From: Rhyzopertha dominica
Taxonomy: Eukaryota > Arthropoda > Insecta > Coleoptera > Bostrichidae
Direction of reading: 5' to 3'
NCBI GenBank assembly: GCA_025024175.1
Contig: QCXZ01000064.1
Location: 21,138,286 to 21,202,285, forward strand
DNA: 64,000 bases
Shown here one piece after another: positions 58,970 to 64,000 of this stretch. The notes below the pieces were generated by a model, which saw only the letters and a program-made list of their open reading frames with translations, was not told the origin of the DNA and did no database searches. Every line of letters begins with the position of its first letter. Positions within the stretch are counted from its first letter, which is position 1. A program made the position numbers and the translations under genes.

Positions 58970-59155
58970 AATCAGGGCTAGCGCAACCCTCTCCGAAGCG
59001 CGGCGATGGAGGGACACGACGATGGACCGACACACACCAATGCGACGATGAAGCGACACGTCGGTTATACACCACTCCATATAAAAGCTGTTTGTGTGCT
59101 TAAAGTTCTGTTCAAGACTGTACGCCCAACTGGTTGCATAAGCTACGGGTTTGAA
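58970..59155 (+). repeat. Left copy of an inverted GGAGCGACAC-type repeat
   Basis: Contains GCGATGGAGGGACACGACGA, TGGACCGACACACACCAATG, CGACGATGAAGCGACACGTC and ends CTGGTTGCATAAGCTACGGG. The inverse complement of 62073-62230 has the same order (TGGAGCGACACTACGATGGA, GCGACACATACAAGTGCGAC, CTGGTTGCCTAGCCGTAGGG). Confidence 0.65.
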
Positions 59156-59503
59156 AATTTTAAATAATACTAATAATATTTCTAACAAAACTAAAACAAC
59201 AAAGACCGGCGATAACTGTGTTTCTCATCATATAATAATTCGAGAAACAAAAACTATTCCAAACATTATTATTATGCATGCAATGCAAGTCGTAATTATC
59301 TGCCAGCCCAGTTTTACAGCACTACTTTAGTGCAAGAGGGTATATACCTATTATAGTTGTTACTAATGATAACTATGTATACAAATGTTGTAGAATCTAG
59401 CAGGACACAAAATAGATAAGAACTTCCTCGACTCTTATAAATCATACAACAATCTCGTTACGTTAATAGCTATTAATTTGTTTAATATTTCCTTTTTTTA
59501 TAG

Positions 59504-59688
59504 ACGAACCTGATGGCCCGTTGCAATGCAAATCATGTAGAATATACCGTGTAAGGTACATTTTGCATTGTGGCCACTTACTGTGTGGCTTATGTGCACA
59601 TGTCATTTGCAACTTTGCTGAAACTCCCAACTGCCCCATTTGTAGAGATACAATTACACTGCACCCAATATTTATGTTTCATGGATAA
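59504..59688 (+). CDS. RING-finger terminal exon, gene unidentified
   Basis: After a T-rich acceptor (CCTTTTTTTATAG, AG at 59502-59503) the frame reads DEPDGPLQCKSCRIYRVRYI, then LHCGHLLCGLCAHVICNF, AETPNCPICRD, and ends FMFHG with TAA at 59686-59688. The Cys/His spacing (C-x2-C, then C-x-H-x2/3-C-x2-C, then C-x2-C) is a C3HC4 RING finger, normally the E2-binding part of ubiquitin E3 ligases. The exon begins in phase 1, so at least one upstream exon is needed. None was found within 59156-59503. It lies between two inverted repeat copies (58970 and 62230), so it may be cargo of a mobile unit or a captured host exon. Confidence 0.65.
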
Positions 59689-62072
59689 GTAGTAAGTGGT
59701 GATAATAATCACTCAAGGTGGTATAGATAGTGGTGTTTCAGCTTTGGCCATTTTAGTTAAAATGTTGGCCCTAAAATTTGAGTACACAACAGATGGCACC
59801 AGGTTCATGTCAGCCAAGCCAAGCTGATTAATTGCAAGAGCAGAGCACCGTGACAGAGCACAAATGGTAATTGGCCCACAATAGAGCACTGGCCTACAAA
59901 CTGTCAGAGGGTGACTAATAATTGCAAAGTATTTAACCAGCAGAGTAAAAGGGATTCATATCGATGTAGTGCAGTGAACCAGTTCTTGGTGGTCTTTACT
60001 TTAGAAGTATCAGATGTCGAATATTCGCTGTAGCAAGTATCACAGGGCCCGCAATGGTGGAGAAAAGACTAAAATGCCTAGAAAGATCTGACAGTTTACA
60101 TAGNGAGCCAGAGGATATTACTCTTATTATATTTTAATTTTAATACCATATTTTGTAGTCTTTGTAGCAGAACTTAGGTAGTGATAGCAATANAAATAAT
60201 TTAGTGTTAAAATATGTCGATTGAGATATNGCTTTAAAGNTTTTGTAAAATTGACTGTAAAGGTGGACATATACATTATTTGTTTTAGAAGGTTTTACCT
60301 GTTATCTTGATAAGCACAAATGTTACTATTTGCAAACATAAATTAAACAGTAAACTGAATACAAGAGCCTCAGGTATATGGTACATTTATTTAAAATAAT
60401 AAGCATGTAATAACAAAAGATGTCATGATAAATATAATTTTACACTTATGTCGAATCCGTTTGGCAAGCTTTGCAAGTATCTATGGCCTCCGAGTTTATT
60501 ATCAACAGGATTTAATACATTATCACATGTTTTTCTTCAATAATGATTCTTGTTATTAATAATCTTGTAGTTATGTTTTACATAAGGATTGCTATTTGCT
60601 TCTGAAAATTTACTAGATCGATAAATAGGTATAACAAGGCAAGGTATCCGATGCTCTGTGGCAATTAGAAAACTGAAATAGTGATGAGGTCTCTCAAATA
60701 AGACATTCATAATAGGATTTGTGGCCCATTTTCAGTTGAAAATTGTTATTATGAGTTTACGATCCAAAAGGTCTAACACGTGCGGACTGTAGCCTTATCT
60801 AGGTTAGTCGAGAGAGAAGAAAAAAGGATGAAAGTTGTACAAATATTAATTTCCATTCATTCCCACATTTGCCAATATAAATTTTTTTAACAAAATTATA
60901 GATACAACTTATTCAAATTCTGTTGGAAGGCATGATTAATTTTTTTTCTAACTTAGAGAAAATTTGAAAAAAAAATTTAATTCATTAACCGATAAAAACT
61001 ACTGAATACAGCCCCCTACAGAATTTCGATTTCTAACATCGAAAAAAAAACAAACAAATTCCGCTTAGTTTTCGAGATATTTTGCAATAAGGAAAATATG
61101 GGAGTAATTTCAGTTTTTACAGGATCTACTTTACTAAATATTAGGTGTTTAGTTTAGTGAACACTCGCTACATGGTGCCAGGTGTCAAGCAACACAACTG
61201 GAAAACCATCTACACAATTCATAACTGAGAGATGAGAATAAATGAAATAATGCTTATAAAATTTGCCTAAGTAAGCTTTTTAACTTGATTTTCTGCTGCA
61301 TGAGACTCATATACTATTAATGATTTTATCTCGTTCTAACTATTAGACAAAAACTACTTTGACGAACTGTAACAACTTGAAAACAGATATATCTGTAGTT
61401 GGTTGCGCTACAGACATGCATTTTAATGAAACTCGTATTTCATCAACCAAAAATGAGAAGGAAACATTTATAAAATAAGAGGTAACCAATCAATTACCTG
61501 TGATATTCAATCCAAAATGTGCTGGATAACGAATAGTATTGGTTTAACGCTTCAGTTTTTTTCATAATTTTAAACTATATTCAAAGATAATACCTTGTAC
61601 ACATTTGAGGCCAGTATTTACTTTATGTAAACCAAAATATAGGATCAATTTTAATTAAAATTAATTATCAACAATGATAACGCAGATGTGTGATGAATAG
61701 ATTTGCGGATAATTTCAACTAGGTTAATGTGATTTTGGCTCACGGTTTACATGAAATAAGAAGTACTAACCTTGAATATATACGAGGGTATTATTTATAA
61801 TTATGCATCCTATCAGTAATCATAAAATCATTAATATATAACAGTGCAAGCTTACAATTAAAATCAGAAGATACAGACACACTAGTGATTTGAAAAAATT
61901 GTTTAAAAATGTAGGTACTGTTTGCTGTTCTTTTTTGTTTTCTTAGCATTTATTGGTAGGTACTACAGGGTGTGTTTAAATGAGTGGTTATGAGTATGCA
62001 CTTGGATAGAATAGATATTTACTTAATTATGTGAAATGAAGCAATTTATCATAAACTGAAGAAGCAAAAATA
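59689..62072. other. AT-rich sequence downstream of the RING exon
   Basis: No coding exon supported. 60095-60240 contains several N's. 60960-61090 has phrases typical of decayed insect MITE interiors (AATTCCGCTTAGTTTTCGAG), and CTACAGGGTGTG occurs at about 61965. Confidence 0.4.
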
Positions 62073-62230
62073 ACCCTACGGCTAGGCAACCAGCAGAACG
62101 GTATAGTCAGCTACAACTACCCACCAAAACATTGTATCGTGTTGTATCGTGTGCAACGGACGTGTCGATTTATCGTCGCACTTGTATGTGTCGCTCCATC
62201 GTAGTGTCGCTCCAACGACACGCAACCGTT
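62073..62230 (-). repeat. Right copy of the inverted GGAGCGACAC-type repeat
   Basis: Inverse-complement partner of 58970-59155 (see that entry), about 75-80% similar by eye. Confidence 0.65.
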
Positions 62231-62344
62231 GCAGCAATAGCGTTTACGGTTATCTAATATGAGAGTGTCCACTACCTGCACCGCAGTAAAAGTGGTAGAC
62301 AATGTTTGGGATAGGAAAGATCCATTTTTCATGTGTCCTAAGAT

Positions 62345-62790
62345 TAAAACAAAAAATAAAAGAAATCAGCTATTTATTGAAATGGTAACGTTTATATCAG
62401 ACTATTTCACTTTTGAGAATGAATATCTTTTATAAACAAAAAATAGGATGTGCAATGGGGTCTAAACAGTCCAAATCTTGCAAAGTACGTCATGGACGAC
62501 TTGCTAGATACTTGTATCCCAAAGTTGTCTTTCAATTTAATATTTATCAAAAAAATCGTTGACGACTTAATTCTATTTTCACCTACGGAATGTGTTGAAG
62601 AGGTAATACAAACATTTAATTCCTATGATAACAACATCAAATTTACAGCTGAAGGTGAGGTGGACTATGGTACCCTTCCTAGACACGAGAGTAGTTAGAC
62701 ACAATGATAAATTAATCTTTAACTGCTACCAAAAACCCACATCTTCTGGAAGATATATACATTAATTCCATAAAGCAAATGAAAAATTAA
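62345..62790 (+). pseudogene. Penelope-like reverse-transcriptase fragment
   Basis: The plus-strand frames give YFTFENEY, then FYKQKIGCAMGS, VMDDLLDTCIPKLSFNLIFI, KIVDDLILFSPTECVEEVIQ (RT active site, YVDD changed to IVDD) and FNSYDNNIKFTAEGE. After a frame change it continues PFLDTRVVRHNDKLIFNCYQ and KPTSSGRYIH. The last two are diagnostic of Penelope RT. At least two frameshifts and several stops interrupt it. Both ends are missing, and it abuts the BEL/Pao 5' region. Confidence 0.8.
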
Positions 62791-63133
62791 CATCAGCAAT
62801 TCAGAACAAAAAAAAGACTATTTTGTTACAAAACTCATACCCTCCACTGGCTCTTCTCGAGCCTTTCGATCGAGAACATTTTGGTCCTTCGAGCTGGATC
62901 AAACAGTATGGTGCACCTGTAAAAGTATTTCGTACACTTATACATTGGCTTGCATCTCTCGGTGTGAAAACGACACGCAGAGCGAGATCCAGTTTTTCGT
63001 AGTAGCAACCGCACTGGATTTTGCTTCCATATCTCTTTGTTCTTATTTGGATTTCACATCGATAGTTGTTCATCAATTGAAACGCGTTTGAATACGCCCG
63101 CACGCATCATTATCGCAATCGTGTACAAGCAAA
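62791..63133 (+). other. 5' region of a BEL/Pao element with probable PBS
   Basis: TTGGTCCTTCGAGCTGGATC (62881-62900) just before the gag gene resembles the primer-binding/leader start of BEL/Pao elements, implying that an LTR ends near 62878. The LTR start was not defined, and the sequence upstream is Penelope-derived. Confidence 0.5.
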
Positions 63134-64000
63134 ATGACTTCAATAGAGAAGTTAAAACGGTGTAGAAACTTACGTCAAACTGTCAAAATAGTAGAAGTCG
63201 CAAAAAGAGCCGAAACCGGTAACAACCTTCACCTTCTATTTAAAGCTAGGTATCAAGATGTGGACGATATAAAACAAGAATTCTGTAAAATTCATAATAG
63301 CAATATTGGTCTTTTGGATGCAGACGAAGAGGTTTTTGCTGTAGAGGACAGTGTGAGAAAAGAATTTGACACCAACGTCTACCTAATTAAGGGTATTTGG
63401 TTTAAATTAGAGGCTTCTAATGTTACATCACCTACAACCGATTCACACAGATCTCAAATTCGTCTTCCTAAAATTGCTCTACAATCTTTTAGTGGAGATG
63501 TTACTGCTTTCAATTCATATTTGCAAATGTCCAATACTGTAATCCATCAATCTAGCGAACTATCCCCGATAGAAAAATTCAATTATCTTATTTCATCCTT
63601 AAAAGGAGAGGCGCTCTCTGTGGTTCAACACATTCCAGTTACGTCTGATAATTATAAAATAGCATATGATGCATTAGTTAAACGTTTCAAGAATGATAGG
63701 CAAGCTCTTCGAGCACACTGGAACGCTATTGAAAATACAACTAAAGTTAATGCAGATAATCCTTTAGAGTTGCGCAATTTATTGGATACGCACACAAAGA
63801 ATTTGAAAGCTATAAACAATTTTACATTACCAAACGACTTATCTGGTTTCATTTTAGTTCAAATGTTGTTCAAGCGTTTAGATATGGCTACAATTACCAG
63901 ATTTGAATTATATCATAATTCTACTGCAGTTCCTACTTATGAAGCTTTATCTAATTTTTTAGAACAGAGCTGTTGCGCTTTAGACAATATCACACCGTCA
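63134..64000 (+). CDS. gag: BEL/Pao retrotransposon gag (partial, runs off window)
   Basis: ATG at 63134 opens 289 codons without a stop to the last base. The N-terminus MTSIEKLKRCRNLRQTVKIV is helical. The central part has the DUF1759-type Pao gag signature: LPKIALQSFSGDVTAFNSYL, SPIEKFNYLISSLKGEALSV, YDALVKRFKNDRQALRAHWN and NNFTLPNDLSGFILVQMLFK. Known gag proteins of this group precede an aspartic protease, RT and integrase in one long ORF. The rest lies beyond the window. The clean frame suggests a relatively recent copy. Confidence 0.9.
   Translation, partial: MTSIEKLKRCRNLRQTVKIVEVAKRAETGNNLHLLFKARYQDVDDIKQEFCKIHNSNIGLLDADEEVFAVEDSVRKEFDTNVYLIKGIWFKLEASNVTSPTTDSHRSQIRLPKIALQSFSGDVTAFNSYLQMSNTVIHQSSELSPIEKFNYLISSLKGEALSVVQHIPVTSDNYKIAYDALVKRFKNDRQALRAHWNAIENTTKVNADNPLELRNLLDTHTKNLKAINNFTLPNDLSGFILVQMLFKRLDMATITRFELYHNSTAVPTYEALSNFLEQSCCALDNITPS

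Overview
The window is AT-rich, intron-rich, repeat-dense nuclear DNA of an insect. A beetle is plausible but unproven: the protein-level matches are insect-like and there is a fold-back element with TACAGGGTG/CACCCTGTA ends. No rRNA, tRNA or CRISPR array was seen. Scattered N's mark assembly gaps.

Host genes. Two genes can be reconstructed exon by exon, both on the minus strand. Rab8 small GTPase has four coding exons between 26278 and 19864 (208 aa, ending in the prenylation motif CTLL). A TTLL15-like tubulin-ligase family protein has five coding exons between 54210 and 29414 (about 526 aa, with an N-terminal membrane segment), split by a 22.5-kb intron. A plus-strand terminal exon (8339-8449), a plus-strand first-exon candidate nested in the TTLL15 intron (33831-33908) and a RING-finger terminal exon (59504-59688) are partial and unassigned.

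Mobile DNA by region. 1-1.8 kb: mariner-type relic. 6.8-10.7 kb: hairpin and fold-back MITEs. 11.3-16.5 kb: decayed three-exon Mutator-like transposase gene with a YqaJ-type nuclease end; its second intron carries a head-to-head inverted pair of Penelope-like (GIY-YIG) elements bounded by a 14-bp duplication. 16.7-17.5 kb: LINE relic. 20.4-20.9 kb: Tc1 relic inside the long Rab8 intron. The TTLL15 giant intron holds a fold-back unit built from TGCTCGATA-like sub-repeats (32.0-33.5 kb), a diverged LTR (34.06-35.19 kb), a young Ty3/Gypsy element (35544-42927, LTRs about 0.7% different, TSD CACT), a THAP-encoding P-superfamily element (43390-45123, 9-bp duplication), a chimeric LTR/gag scrap (46.7-47.04 kb) and a 4-kb DNA transposon (47044-51044). 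Downstream are a decayed P-element/THAP9-like transposase (58492-56846), an inverted repeat pair bracketing the RING exon, a Penelope RT scrap (62.35-62.8 kb) and the start of a BEL/Pao element whose gag runs off the window end.

The best candidate for something little described is the 47044-51044 transposon. It is a DDE-like protein of the insect DUF7869 type, bounded by about 45-bp inverted ends and surrounded by many copies of the 12-bp motif CCTCCTATGTGG in both orientations.
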